From Azolla caroliniana (Eukaryota > Polypodiophyta): 64,000 nt of DNA. The notes below the pieces were generated by a model that saw only the letters and a list, made by a program, of their open reading frames with translations, made no database searches and had not been told where the DNA came from. The stretch lies in contig JBHGNT010000006.1 in NCBI GenBank assembly GCA_043228905.1, forward strand, positions 18,290,001 through 18,354,000, in the 5' to 3' direction. Positions 10,315 to 21,352 of this stretch are shown piece after piece. The first letter of the stretch is position 1, and each line of letters starts with the position of its first letter. Position numbers and translations under genes: made by a program.

Positions 10315-11485
10315 TACATCCATGGAAAAAACAAAGTAGCGCCTGAATCAACACACAAGGATATTCCGACCTACATGCAACAACCAGAGTCTTGTATTGT
10401 CTTGCATCCTATGTACACAACCAGATGCAGGGGTACATTTGAAATGTAAAGACACCAAAGGAGGCTTGGGGAAATCTAAAGAAGATTTTTGCCACGAGTA
10501 CCATGGCCCGCAAGTTGCATCTTTGTTAGGAACCCAACAATATCAAAGAAAGGGATATGACGGTGCCAACTACACCATGAAGATCAAGAAGATCTATAAT
10601 GCCTAGGAGTCTATCAATGTGCTGGTGGAGGAGGATGAGATGGTACACATCTGCCTTGGTCGTCTAGTGCAAAGCTATGAGCTAATTAGAACGGCAATAT
10701 GCACAAGGGAGAAGCCGAATCACATAGAGCCGAACTGGTTGCAATTGATGCTTCTGGTTGAGGAAAACCACACAGGTGTGTCAAGGAACACACACTCTGA
10801 TGGTTAGATGTTGTACATGAAGGTGGGTTGGCCTCGTGGTTGTGGGCAAAGAGGCGGTTCGACACACATGAATGGCGGTGAAAATGAGTAGAGGCAAAAT
10901 TGAAAAGATGAAAGCAGTCAGGAACCCTCCACAAGTAGGAGTCAATGTAATGCCAGATGCCAACAAATCAAGTCAAATTACTAGTATTGTGGCAAAAATG
11001 GCCACAAGGAAAGAGAGTGTTGGAAGAAGAAGCTCGATTCGGATGAAGCCGAATCATGTAGAGCCGAACTAGGAAATCGGTAGAAATCGCACTATGTAGA
11101 AGGATCAGGCTAGACCGAAACGGAGCCTACATTTGTAATGAAGCACAAAGCCAACTTGATGGAGGCGAGCACCTTGAGATTGAAGGAGGTGTGATATGTC
11201 AATTCTGGAGCCATTAAACATTGACACAATGATGACACAACTCACCCCATTAAACATATCGATGATGTTCCTCTAAGCCACATCAGCCAAAAAGGGTTGA
11301 TGAGAAATTTCTTGCATGTGCCGAAAATCACCAAGAACTTTGTGTTGGTCAGACAAATTGTCGACTAGGGTTGTAGAGAAGGGAGGATGTTTATCCTCGA
11401 CATAAATGATGGCAACACCACTATGTTTCGAGCGGATAGGAACCTATGGCACAAGCAGATCGGTCACATCAACAATATGACCAAC
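10315..11485 (+). pseudogene. degenerate family D gag/protease/pre-integrase fragment (D5)
   Basis: The plus strand keeps the order of the D4 polyprotein in many short frames. It starts with RVLYCLASYVH and EAWGNLKK, then VEEDEMVHICLGRL with AICTREKPNH (10619-10740). A zinc-knuckle-like stretch (YCGKNGHKERECW in broken frame) lies near 10980-11030. The piece ends with a pre-integrase motif (LWHKQIGHIN) near 11440-11470. The reading frame is broken many times, and this is an old copy. Its 5' part is missing to the left of D1 and its pol is missing to the right. Confidence 0.72.
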
Positions 11486-11637
11486 TATTGAGTGGACAAG
11501 CTCAACCTGATCCGGATCGACTAAGTAAGCTAGATCCGGATCGGTGTCTGGTACCAAGAGCTGGATTGGTATTTGGATCGGATTGTGTCATGTCGATCTC
11601 CCTTGGGTACTTGATTAACTCGGGTCTCATATGAGCC
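11486..11637 (+). repeat. truncated family D LTR start (D6)
   Basis: TATTGAGTGGACAAGCTCAACC followed by GGATCG-type repeats matches the first 150 bp of the D3 and D4 LTRs. The match ends at about 11637, where element J begins. The first TG has become TA. Confidence 0.65.
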
Positions 11638-13140
11638 ATATCTGGTGTTTCGGTCGATTGGACTCTGTCTCTTTGACTCAGTCATTCCCGACTCTGGCTG
11701 ATTTGACCTTTTCTTTGTTGACTTTGACTCTGTCTTTGATGACTTTGTATTTGTCTTTGAGTTCGACTATTAGATCTGTTTTCGATTCGAAGTCGGCAGG
11801 TATATTGTCGGCTTGTTCCGGCTTGATTGTTTGTCGAATCTCTAAGTCGGCCTGGTGGGTCGGTCCTTCTACGACAGTTTTGTCGTCTTTGAAGGATACC
11901 TTTTTACCAACTATTTTTTGCTGGTTCTGCGGAGAAAAGATTGAGTCTTCATTGAAGACTACGTCACTGCTCCGGATCAGTTTTTGGTTCTCAGGGTCCC
12001 ATAGCCTATAGCCGAAGTCCCCATTCGTTCCATAACCGAGAAATATGCACTTCGTTGCATGGGGTGCCAACTTGCTCCCTTTCTCCTTGAGCATGTCGTA
12101 GGTCGGTTGTTTTCCTGACCATAGTGCCTATGACACTTCGAGTTTGATTGCTTTCGACGGTAATAAATTTACCAGATATACTGTTGTTTGCAATGCCTCA
12201 ACCCAGAATTGCAATTGTAGTCCGACTTGCTAGAGCATTGCCGTCACGCTCTCTTGGATCGTTCGGTTGATCCGTTCAGCCACCTCGTTCTGCATGGGTG
12301 TGTAAGGAGCGGTCTTTTGATGCACAATCCGTTTGTCGGACATATACTATTTGAAGGTTCTGGAGGTGTACTCACCTCCGTTGTCGGATCAGAGTGACTT
12401 CACCCTATATCCCGACTGGTTGTCCACTTCAGATATCCACTGAGTGAAGATCTTGAGCACTTCGTCTTTGGACCTAATGGACTAGGACCAGACCTTCCAT
12501 GTACAGTCATCTATAAAAGTGATGAAGTACCAGGAGCCTCCTAGTGATCGCTCTAGCATGGGCCCACATACATCTATCTGCACAAGCTCTAGGGGTTGTC
12601 GTACCATCTCGTAGTGGAGAGAGTGCGGACTTTGGGTCTATTTCCCGTATCAACAATGCTTGCAGAAGTCCGTCTTTGATTGGAGTTTCAGAATGTAGCC
12701 CACCACCATCAGCGGATCAAGTCCGGCTTGGGACATATGGCCAAGTCGGCCATGCCATAGGTTTGGGTCGGCCTTTTCGGCTATGTTCATGACCCCTTTT
12801 GGATTGATCGCCATTAATCGGTACAAGTTATTATACTTGTGCCCGCATCCTATCTTCAGGTTTCCTTGATTGCCCATCCATGCCGACTCACTTAGAGTTG
12901 TTCGATACCTGTCTTTCGCTAGCATGCCAATGGAGACCAGAATCCTTTTTAGATTAGGTATGTGTCGGACTGTGCCATTGGTGCCGACCGAATAGTTTGA
13001 AAACCACTGGATGTTTGGGGTCACATGAAATGTGGCACCGGAATCTAGTAACCACATGTGTGCATCTTGTGCCCTGTAGAGGACTTCTCTGATCATTGAA
13101 TCCTCTAATGAGAGAATTTCTCCGGATCGGGTGTCAGCAA
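11638..13140 (-). pseudogene. J polyprotein: protease, GAG-pre-integrase and integrase remnant
   Basis: The protease motif is visible as MWLLDSGATFHVTP near 13040-13065. It is followed by the pre-integrase histidine-cysteine region (NLWHGRLGHMSQAG). The integrase core at 12100-12650 is broken by stops. The integrase end reads CIFLGYGTNGDFGYRLWDP, with the acidic linker at 11678-12094. Copia integrases join element cDNA to the chromosome. This copy has lost everything after the linker and cannot work. Confidence 0.82.
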
Positions 13141-13238
13141 TGTTGATTTGGTTGCTGACCGGAGAGTGGTTTGAGTCGGGTCTTGCTCAATTTCACTTGG
13201 ATCGCTGACCACTCTCTTTCCTCTTGATCAACCAAAAG

Positions 13239-13799
13239 TCAGAAAGATTGTGGCCAGTTTTTTTTGCAGTGTGTGCAGAATTCACCTAATCGGCCCATTC
13301 TTGACTTCGACGGTTGTCGGTCTCCCCTCGTCTTTGATCGGTTGGTGTTCCTACTGGTTCTATCGGATTTCTCTCTCGATCGACTAAATCTATTGATCGG
13401 CTCGGTGAAGTAGTGGGCTTCTGTCGACTCATTGATGCTGAGTCCAATCAATTTTTGTCGAATGTCCTCAGTGAGGACTTGGCTGATTCTCTCATCCAGA
13501 TTTAGGATTGATTGGCTATTGGCGTAGGTCATGTAGAATACCTCCCAACTCGTCGGCAAACTCGATAGGAGGGCAAGGGCTTTCACTTCTTCTTCTAAGT
13601 TGATCCCTTGTGAGGAGAGTTTTGACAACACCCGGCTGAAGGTGTTGATGTGGGAGGTATCCGGATCGTTCTCTCTCATCTTCATGTTGAACAGTTGTTT
13701 GATCAAAATCAGTTTTGAAGATGAGGACTATTTCTCGTACACGGTTTGTAGCTTCTCCCACAATGAGAATGTTGTCGTCTCTTTTGCCATACTGAAGTA
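13239..13799 (-). pseudogene. J gag, C-terminal part
   Basis: The frame from about 13799 (SMAKETTTFSLWEKLQTVYEK) continues into LIKQLFNMKMRENDPDTSHINTF and a UBN2-type capsid region. It ends in a zinc knuckle (CTHCKK) that shifts frame at a run of eight A residues near 13262. In the shifted frame the remaining His and Cys of a CCHC knuckle can be read. This is capsid protein of the J element and is not functional as it stands. Confidence 0.8.
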
Positions 13800-13804
13800 G
13801 ACGT

Positions 13805-14614
13805 TGATGGGAACCGTAACACTCCCTATGCGCAACGCTCGGCCAGAACCGAGCTTAGAATCATACATAGAAAATGGGAAATGAAGAACGACACAAAGAG
13901 GAGAAGGATACACAGGATGTTTACGTGGAAAACCCAAACTAGGGAAAAATCACGGTAGCCCACAGGCTGCAAACTATCACTATGCTAGAATGTACAACAG
14001 TGAGTTCACGGAGGCAACGACCTCGTGCTCACGATCCTCGCCACAGGCGGCATTACAACAGAGGCAACGACCTCTTTCTCTCTCTCTCTCTCTGTATACT
14101 GTTACGCGCTCTCTCTTTTCTTGCACCAACAAGAATAACAATAACAACAGTCATCTAAAAGTTTGCCCTAAGTCATATTTATACTAATATGACTTTTCGG
14201 CTATTTACAAATATAGCCTCGATGGGCTCTCAGAAACATATTTACGAATATGTCTCTTCATCCGGTGAGCATTCCTCACCGGGTCTGCACCATCCGGCTC
14301 TCCGTAACCGGGTACTCCTCATCCGGTTCTCACCGGGTCTGCACGATCCGGCTCTCCGTAACCGGGTACTCCTCATTCAGTTCTCACCGGGTCTGCACCA
14401 TCCGGCTCTTCGTAGCCGGGTACTTCTCATCCGGTCTTCACCGGGTCTGCACCATCCGGCTCTCCGTAGCCGGGTACTCCTCGTCCGGTCTTCACCAAGT
14501 CTGCACCATCCGGCTCTTCGTGGCCGGGTACTCGTCATACGATTTCGGCCTCGGCTGAGTTTGTTCATCATCACTGTTCTTCTCCTTTCCCAACCTGAGG
14601 GACCTGTCTCCCAA
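13805..14614 (-). repeat. 3' LTR of A2
   Basis: About 810 bp. In minus orientation it begins TGTTGGGAGACAGGTCCC and ends GGTTCCCATCA. The U3 contains the tandem array at 14274-14540. It also has the family A inverted repeats at 14236-14253, 14199-14218 and 14171-14194, the last spanning the TATA box. A CT-rich stretch lies near 14083-14098. Confidence 0.9.
14274..14540. repeat. 58-bp tandem array in the A2 LTR
   Basis: About four and a half units of roughly 58 bp, each holding CCGGGTCTGCACCATCCGGC and a CGTAGCCGGGTACTC segment. It occupies the place of the 27-30 bp array in A1 and A3 and shares the GGCTACGGAGCCGGATG core, so the two arrays probably share an origin. Confidence 0.88.
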
Positions 14615-14626
14615 CAAACTCCCCCT

Positions 14627-17520
14627 TCACTCCGGCATGGGGTGTCTTACTAGTCCGATCCTCTTCCGGCATGCATCCAGCTTGTCGGGTATCAACACTT
14701 TGGTCAGCATGTTTGACCCGTTCTCGGCCATGTGGATCTTCGTAAGTGCGAACTCCTGGTCATCTACTCTTTCCCGGATCCAGTGATATCTTTGTTGGAT
14801 ATGCTTCGTCCAGGAATGATAGGCCGCATTCTTAGCAAGGTGGATGGCACTTTGACTGTCGCAATAGAGCCGGTATTCCTCTTGCCGGATACCAAGCTCT
14901 CCGATGAAGTCCTTCATCCATAATATTTCCTTGCCGGCTTCCATAGCTGCCTTGTACTCCGCCTCCGTGGTTGATAATGCAACCGTCTTCTGCAGCCTCG
15001 ACTGCCACGAAACAGCTCCCCCTGCATATGTCATTACATACTCGGATGTAGACCGGCTGGTATACACATCAGCCGACATGTCCGAATCGGTGAAGCCGTC
15101 CAATTGAGGTTTTCCGGAGCCGAATCAGAGACACATATTTGAAGTGCCCTTCAAATACCGGAGTATCCATTTGACCGCGTTCCAGTGCTCCTTCCCGGGA
15201 TTGCTCATGAACCGGCTCACCACTCCGACTGCGTATCCTATATCCAGTTGGGTACACACCATTGTGTACATTAAGCTCCCGACGGCACAGGCATATGGAA
15301 TCTTCATCATATCCGCCTTCTCTGCTTTCGTCTTCGGGCTTTGCTTTCCGGAAAGCCTCCAGTTTGCCGGAAGTGTCGATCCGACCGGTTTCGCCTCTGA
15401 CATGTTGAACCGGTGAAGCACCCTTGTCACGTACTTCTCCTGTGACAGCCATAATTGCTTCGCTGACTGGTTCCGGATAATATGCATCCCAGCATCTGTC
15501 TTGCCGGACCCAAGTCTTTCATTGAGAAGGCCCGGTTGAGAGCCTTCTTCAGCATCCATATTTTGACTTGGTCCCATCCGATGATGAACATGTCGTCCAC
15601 ATATAGAAGGAGTATCAGGAAGTTGCCTCCTTCGAACTTCTTCACAAACACGCAGTGATCGGCCTGTGTCTTCTGGTACCCTTGATCGGTCATGAAGGAG
15701 TCGAACTTCCGGTACCATTGCCAAGGGGCCTACTTCAACCCGTAGAGGCTCTTCTTCAACCGGCATACTAGGTGCTCCTTCCCTTTCTCCACGAATCCTT
15801 CCGGTTGCTGCATGTAGATCTCCTCCTCGAGGTTGCCGTGAAGGAATGTCGTCTTCACGTCCAGTTGCTCTACTCGAGGTCCATGGTTGCTGCTATACTC
15901 AGCACCGTCCGGATAGAGGTCATCTTTACGACCGGGGCAAATATCTCGTTGAAGTCCACGCCCTTCTTCTGCTGGAACCCCTTCACCACGATCCTGGCTT
16001 TGTATCTCGGGGGGTTGCCGGCATCTCCCGGTTTCAACTTGTACACCCACTTGTTTCGGAGTGCTCGCTTTCCTTTCGGCAACTCCACCAATTCATACGT
16101 ATGGTTCTCATGCAGGGAATCCATCTCATCCTGCATGGCACTTAACCATTTGCGGTTGTGGGTGTCATCCTTCGCTTCTTCGAAGCTTTCCGGCTCCCCC
16201 TCATCGGTCAGTAGAACATGCTCTGCATCCAGAAATCTCCGGGGCGCCCTTCTCTCTCTGAGAGGATATCTCCGTCTTCGGGCTTCGGTAACCGGCTCCT
16301 CCATTTGCTCTTCATCCGAATCCGATTCAGGGTCTTTGCCGGTTCCGGTTTCAGTTTCCTCTACTTCTTCTTCAGCCTGTTCGGTATCCTCACCGTAACC
16401 GGTCTCTTGCCGGTTGGGTCTGCTCATTGTAGAGTCGGTCCTTACCGGTCGACTCGGAGTTCATTATCTTCTTCTCCGACTCCCAGTCGGCGAGCGTCTT
16501 GTCCTCCATGAAGATAATATCTCGACTCCGGAACACCTTCTTGTCGACCAGGTCCCACACTTGGTAGCCGAACTCATCATCACCGTAACCGAGGAATATG
16601 CATGGCCGGGTCTTTAGATCTAACTTTCCTCTCCAGTCCTTAGCTACATGCACGTATGCGAGACACCCGAGCACCTTCAGATGCCGGTAGGATACTTCCT
16701 TACCGGTCCACACTCTCTGTGGCGTGTCTCCGTCCAAGGGTACTAAGGGTGATCTATTTATCACATATGTCGCCGTCGACAATGCCTCAGCCCAAAACTT
16801 CTTGGGTAGTTTTGCATGCACTAGCATACTCCGGACCCCCTCCATTATGGTCCGGTTCATCCTCTCGGCCAGTCCGTTTAGTTCCGGCGTCTTCGGCACG
16901 GTAAATTCGAGCCGGATTCCCTTCGAGCGGCAATACTCCTCGAACTGCCCCCGATATTCTCCTCCGTTATCTGCTCGAACCGCCTTCAGCTTCCGGTCTA
17001 TTTCTCTTTCCACTCTCGCGTGGAGCTCTTTGAAGACGGATAGCACCTGATCCTTCGTCTTCAACGGTGTGGCCCACAGCTTCCGGCTATGGTCATCTAT
17101 GAATGTCACGAAGTACTGCGCTCCGGCATGTGACTTCGTGTCTACTTGACACACATCCGTATGCACCAACTCCAGTGGTGCATTACGTCTCATCGGTGGC
17201 ATTGGTCGGAAGGAGGTCCGGTTTTGTTTATTGGCCAAACAATCAGTGCACTTCTCCAAGTGCACGTTCTTCACTGGAATGAGGTTGTCGTCTGCAAGCC
17301 TCTTCATCCCCTTCTCGCTCATATGACACAGCCTCTTGTGCCACAGCTCATTGGCAGTGTCGGATGCCACGTTCACTTCTTCCGAACATAACCGGGCATT
17401 CATCAGGTACAATGTGTTGACCTTCCAAGCCAGAGCCACAATCAGGCTCCCTTTGCTGAACTTCATGACACCGTTCCGGATGCTACCCGTGTAGCCTTCA
17501 TCATCTAGCCGACCGGATGA
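14627..17520 (-). pseudogene. A2 pol: pre-integrase, integrase, reverse transcriptase, RNase H with frameshifts
   Basis: The segment from 17466 to 16390 is open (pre-integrase, then integrase with HTDVCQ, RADNGGEY and LNGLAERMN). The linker and reverse transcriptase N-terminus are open at 16427-15870 ([13 protein letters not shown]). The catalytic YVDD (LLYVDDMFIIG) is read in another frame at 15693-15427. RNase H is open at 15103-14627 (DGFTDSDMSAD, LSTTEAEYKA), ending MPE. The catalytic motifs survive, but at least three frame changes break the chain. Confidence 0.9.
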
Positions 17521-17550
17521 TATCAGGTTCAGACGAACCTCCGGAATGTG

Positions 17551-18648
17551 TCAGACATCCTTCAGTAGCAACTTGCATCCAGTTGGTGTTGACAGCAACA
17601 CGTCTCCCATGCCGACAATTTGGCATGTACCTTCATTCCCCATCCGGACACAGCCGTGATCACCGACTGAGTAGGATGAGAAGCATTTCCGGTCTGGCGT
17701 AAGGTGGAACGACGCTCCGGAGTCTACCACCCAAGTCGTCTCGTCGTCGGCAAGGTTTATCTCACCCTCCTCGGTGATGAGCATCCGCTCTTCTTCACTT
17801 GTCGCGATTGCCGTTGTTCCCTTCCGGTCCGACCCCCTCCGGTCTTTACCGTTCCGGTCCGGGGTCCGCTTCGAATCGGTACGGTCGGTTTCCTTGTCTT
17901 TTCGGAAATGCCAACAGTTCTTTTGGAAGTGTCCCTGCTTGCCGCAATAGAAGCAAGTAGGCCTCCCCCTTGACTTTGATCGTGTCCCCGACTTCTCCCG
18001 GTTCTGGGGACTACGATTTCTATGTCTTCCGCGTTCCGATTCGGTAAGGAGCGCTTTGGAGTCGGAGCTCGTATCTTTGTCTTTTTGACGCGCCTCCTCA
18101 TCTAGCAAGCTCAACTTTACTCTTGCTAGGGATAACCGCTTTCCTTCCAGCCCGGCGTTGCCCAAAGTGACAACCAACGTCTCCCAGCTATCCGGGAGGG
18201 AACCGAGCAGGAGTAGCGCAAGTACCTCATCGGCGAGAGGTACTTCCAATGAAGTTACCTAGTGGATCAGCCCCTGGAAGGCATTCATGTGCTCCGCCAT
18301 GCTGGAGCCATCTTGTTACCGGAGTCTTACTAGCTTCCGGAATACCGAAACCTGGTTAACAACATTTTTGTTTTGAAACATTATGCCGATCTTCTCCCAG
18401 AGCTCATGAGCCTTGCTCTCTTCATTGAAGTTGTTGTATAAGCTCAAGTCGATGAAGCACCGTATGTACGCCGTTGTCTTCATGTGCATCACCTCCCATA
18501 TCGTGGCGTCGATTTTGTCCGGTCTCTTGTCCCCAAACTGAACCGGCAGCCAAAGATCTTTAACCACGAGCATGTCCCTCATCTTCGACTTCCATACTGA
18601 ATAGTTGGAGCTGGTGAGCTTGAACATGCCGCCAAAAGATTCGTCCAT
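17551..18648 (-). pseudogene. A2 gag and protease
   Basis: It starts at ATG 18648 (MDESFGGMFKLTSSNYSVWKS), 17 bases after the primer-binding site. A stop at 18316 and a frameshift separate the N-terminal half from 18249-17551. The second half has the zinc knuckle CFYCGKQGHFQKNC and the protease active site WVVDSGASFHLTP. The N-terminus differs clearly from A3 gag although pol is similar. This suggests either rapid gag divergence or recombination between copia lineages. Confidence 0.85.
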
Positions 18649-18677
18649 TTTCTATGTCGTTTCGCTCTGATACCACT

Positions 18678-18716
18678 TGATGGGAACCGCGGATGGGAGG
18701 GACCTGTCTCCCAACA
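18678..18716 (-). repeat. 5' LTR of A2 reduced to its two ends
   Basis: Only about 13 bases from the LTR 3' end (TGATGGGAACCGC in plus) and 26 bases from the LTR 5' start remain, joined at a GATGGGA microhomology. The outer target duplication and the primer-binding site are intact, so the deletion happened inside the LTR. Confidence 0.88.
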
Positions 18717-18721
18717 GACGT

Positions 18722-18932
18722 TTTCGGCCAGGTGTATTCGAATGGTGGAGTGAGCGATTTCATCTATAGATCTCCATTTCTCAGTTGTCATTGAGGCAAG
18801 CTTTTCATTGTGTCGAATAGCTTCGACTTATCTTCGAATAATCAATACGTCCTGCATTATCTCCTTCCATAGGCAAAAAATTTTGCCGTCGAATTTTCTG
18901 ATTTCAAATCCTGTTCTGAATCTTGAAGCCAT
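18722..18932 (-). pseudogene. J gag, N-terminal part
   Basis: The start is ATG at 18932 (MASRFRTGFEIRKFDGKIF), a typical copia gag N-terminus (KFDG.NF..WK..M). An in-frame stop follows near 18830, and the sequence is cut at 18721 by A2. The gag frame resumes at 13804 on the other side of A2. Confidence 0.78.
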
Positions 18933-19031
18933 GTTCTTCTTTGAAAGTGAGATTTTTACTAATCTAGTCTTTTTCGTTTTAGCTTTTCTATTGTTTGTTG
19001 CTACCGAGTAGCAAGTTGCTCTGATATGAAT

Positions 19032-19165
19032 TGTTGTGAGGTGAATTGCAGAAACGTATGTGAGGACCTGTCGGTTAACCTCAAAAAAGAACACAGAAAG
19101 AAAGCAAGAACATAAATAGTCGATGAATATGTTCGAGGCTTTAATGGAAGCTTTGATATATTATG

Positions 19166-19197
<32 letters not shown>

Positions 19198-19333
19198 CTC
19201 AGAGATTCAAAATACAAGATGATCAAGAAGATGCTTTACAATGTTAAGGTATCGCTTATATAGTAAGTCCTAACTATTTGGATGAGTTCACACTAGGATA
19301 CAAAGTGGAAGGAGACATCCTTTTATGCCAACA
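19032..19333 (-). repeat. 5' LTR of J
   Basis: In minus orientation it starts TGTTGGCATAAAAGG at 19333 and ends CTCACAACA at 19032, about 302 bp. TATATAAG lies at about 19254-19261, and a (CT)n run at 19163-19194 is in the presumed leader. The primer-binding site TCATATCAGAGC follows at about 19015-19030. Confidence 0.75.
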
Positions 19334-20130
19334 GAATCGGAGGCAGCCAATTCGGACAATAGCTGGAACAAATCGGAGTAACCCAATTTGGAAGAGGTGC
19401 TTGATTCGAAGGACCTGGATCAACTTAAGGCCAAACAGACGAGGAGGCAGTGGAAGTCAACACCGACTTGGAAAAACCAACGGGTCAAGATGCGCCAGAG
19501 ACGCAACAACGAAGGATCTGAGATGATCCTTATGAGCAGACAAGCCCACCGAGAAGATTGAGGTGCGTGGGACTAGCAGGGTCGTGGAAAGCAGAATCGG
19601 ACGAGTCAAGGAGTGCGCGAAAGGCGGGAAGATGCCAGGAGGTGCCGGAGGAGAGGACCGATGGACACACATAGCGATTTGACCTCAAGTTGAGCCTGAG
19701 GGGGAGTGTTGAGCAGGCAAACTCAACCGGATTTGGATCAGCTAAATAAGCCAGAGTCGGGTTGGTATCTGGAACAAAGAACCGGATGGGTGCCTGGATC
19801 GATGTCCGGAATAGTGAGAACTCGTAGGCCATTGGAGCCTACTGTCCGATCCTAGTATGTAGGCATATTCCTTGGACTTAGTGTCAGTCGCTCATATGAG
19901 CATTGAAGTACATGTTAGTACTTCTGTCAGTCCTTTTTAAGGACTTGTATAAAAAGTGTTCCGTAGGACATTTGTAGGTATAGAGTGTTATTAATTTTTA
20001 ATAGAATTTCTGTTATGCTCTCTCTATCTCTCCCGTGTATTCAAGCTTCCATTAAACTTTCATCTCTGCTTTACTATTGTCATCCGGTTGAGTTGCTTTG
20101 TCTACAAGCTTCCGCATGCAATTCTTTACA
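19334..20130 (+). mobile_element. family D copia fragment D3: tail of the internal region and 3' LTR
   Basis: The internal tail (19334-19706) matches the D4 tail downstream of its truncated integrase. It runs from GAATCGGAGG to the polypurine tract GAGGGGGAG. The LTR (19707-20130) runs from TGTTGAGCAGGC to TTCTTTACA. Reverse transcriptase and RNase H are not seen, as in D4. Directly right of the LTR the minus-strand gag of D2 continues, so D3 inserted into D2. Confidence 0.82.
19707..20130 (+). repeat. 3' LTR of D3
   Basis: Before the TATA box (TATAAAAA, 19948-19955) lie three inverted repeats: GCTCATATGAGC (19890-19901), GAAGTACATGTTAGTACTTC (19905-19924) and AGTCCTTTTTAAGGACT (19929-19945). 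A fourth, TGTTCCGTAGGACA (19957-19970), lies just after it. Confidence 0.88.
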
Positions 20131-20887
20131 ATCTTGTCGTGCACACAAAATGCAAGGCAGTACAAAACTCTACTTGCCGCTTGCTCCCACACCGGAAAAT
20201 CGTTGTGTGCCGGTTATGGTGGTACTTCATTTTCTCCGTGGATGTAGCTCTAGTAGCCATGCTTGAGCAGGTACTGGTGCATCTTGTACTCCCAAAACAC
20301 GTAATTGCTTTTGTCCAACTTTTCTCTTCGAAGAGCACCACCCATTCGTTTGTCTATTTTCTTCTATTTTGTTCTTGTCTGGGGATCAGGGTTTGTAGGC
20401 GTAGAATTCTTGTCGGCAGCAGAGGATTCTCAACCCTCGTGTTTTGGTACCATTTAAAGATTTAAGTGCGGAACCTAAGACCGAACATAACGGGTTCACC
20501 GAACAACAACAAAGAAAACACAGAGAATCAATGGAGAGAATACACAGTACGCGGGAGAGAAAGAAAGAGTAGATGACTAAAAACTCAATTAAAAAATAAC
20601 AAGGCTTTGTACAAACAAATGTGCTCAAAGAGAAATTTTATACAAGTCCTTAAAGGAAAATAAGAAGTACTAACAAGGACTTCAATGCTCATAGCTGAGC
20701 TACCAACACTAACTCCTAAAAATATGACAACCTAGACTAAACTAGGAGCGTAGGCTTGTAACGGTCTGCCGGTTCCCCATGGATCCGGTCCTCCGATCCG
20801 ATCCGGGCCTAGCCGATCGTTTTTTGTTCTATCCGGCTCTTGGCTTTGTTCAGCCCAAGCGGCCCATGTTGAGCTTGCTTCTCAACA
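20131..20887 (-). mobile_element. family D copia fragment D2: 5' LTR and gag start
   Basis: The LTR (minus) runs from 20887 (TGTTGAGAAGCAAGC) to 20453, with the first TG of the plus-side end mutated to TT. TGGTACCAAAAC follows as a damaged primer-binding site. The gag start (YKMHQYLLKHGY, then PVWEQAASRVLYCLAFCVHD) reads in minus down to 20131, where the D3 LTR interrupts it. The right flank after the LTR is GACTT. Confidence 0.8.
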
Positions 20888-20943
20888 GACTTGATAGGAA
20901 TCTTAAGCTTAGAATCAAAGAAGGAAATTAACTAGGACATCAT

Positions 20944-21352
20944 TGCTATGTCGTTGGAAAGGTAACTATAACAACTTAAGGTAGGACATAAATGAGGGAC
21001 ATCTTTCAAGGACATGGTGGGAAAAAAACCTTCAATTCCTATAAGTTGGAGACCCTAAGGTGGTTTGGTAGAAAAAATATAAACATATTTGTGTTTTGCC
21101 ATGCTTATATCAAACTTCGTGTCCTTATAAATTGTATGTGGCTTGGACATTGTCTAATCAACCTCTTTAGAGGCTGAGGAACCCCTCCCCTTTTTTGTGT
21201 CCAATATGATGCTAATACATTCACACCTCTTTACAGGCTAAAGAAGTGTAGGGAGATGGGGCTGGAGGTGGTTTGAGATGTTTCATGAAGGTAGAATGGT
21301 GTTAGTGATATGGGGGCACCGTCGAGGTGGGATGAAGTGTGTGAGGATGGTG
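20944..21352 (+). repeat. dispersed repeat R, copy 1
   Basis: From TATGTCGTTGGAAAGGTAACT to GTGTGAGGATGGTGTG this segment matches 42014-42600 at high identity. Relative to copy 2 it lacks about 180 bp in the middle. No LTR, terminal inverted repeat or poly(A) tail is evident, so the class of element is unknown. Confidence 0.8.

Larger units (their letters stand above)
13805..18716 (-). mobile_element. Ty1/copia element A2, complete outline with a collapsed 5' LTR
   Basis: Both ends (TGATGGGAACCG at the left, CTCCCAACA at the right) are flanked by the perfect 5-bp duplication GACGT (13800-13804 and 18717-18721). The order in minus is a 39-bp 5' LTR remnant, a primer-binding site (AGTGGTATCAGAG), gag, pol, a polypurine tract and an 810-bp 3' LTR. 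The coding frame is related to A1 and A3 but carries several frameshifts. Confidence 0.93.
11638..19333 (-). mobile_element. Ty1/copia element J, left-truncated and interrupted by A2
   Basis: In minus order there is a 5' LTR (19333-19032), a primer-binding site, gag (18932 down), protease, pre-integrase and integrase, ending at about 11640. Reverse transcriptase, RNase H and the 3' LTR are absent. A2 lies inside gag with the target duplication GACGT on both sides (13800-13804 and 18717-18721), and the gag frame continues across it. At its right end J sits in D3 sequence with GAATC as the flanking pentamer. The left side was lost by deletion. Confidence 0.85.

Noticed and set aside
14274-14540. 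Regular repeats that might suggest a CRISPR array
   Set aside because: The units are contiguous with no unique spacers, they lie in a retrotransposon LTR, and the genome is eukaryotic.
14189-14653. A 154-codon repetitive frame (HHPALR-type repeats)
   Set aside because: It is the tandem array of the A2 LTR read as protein.
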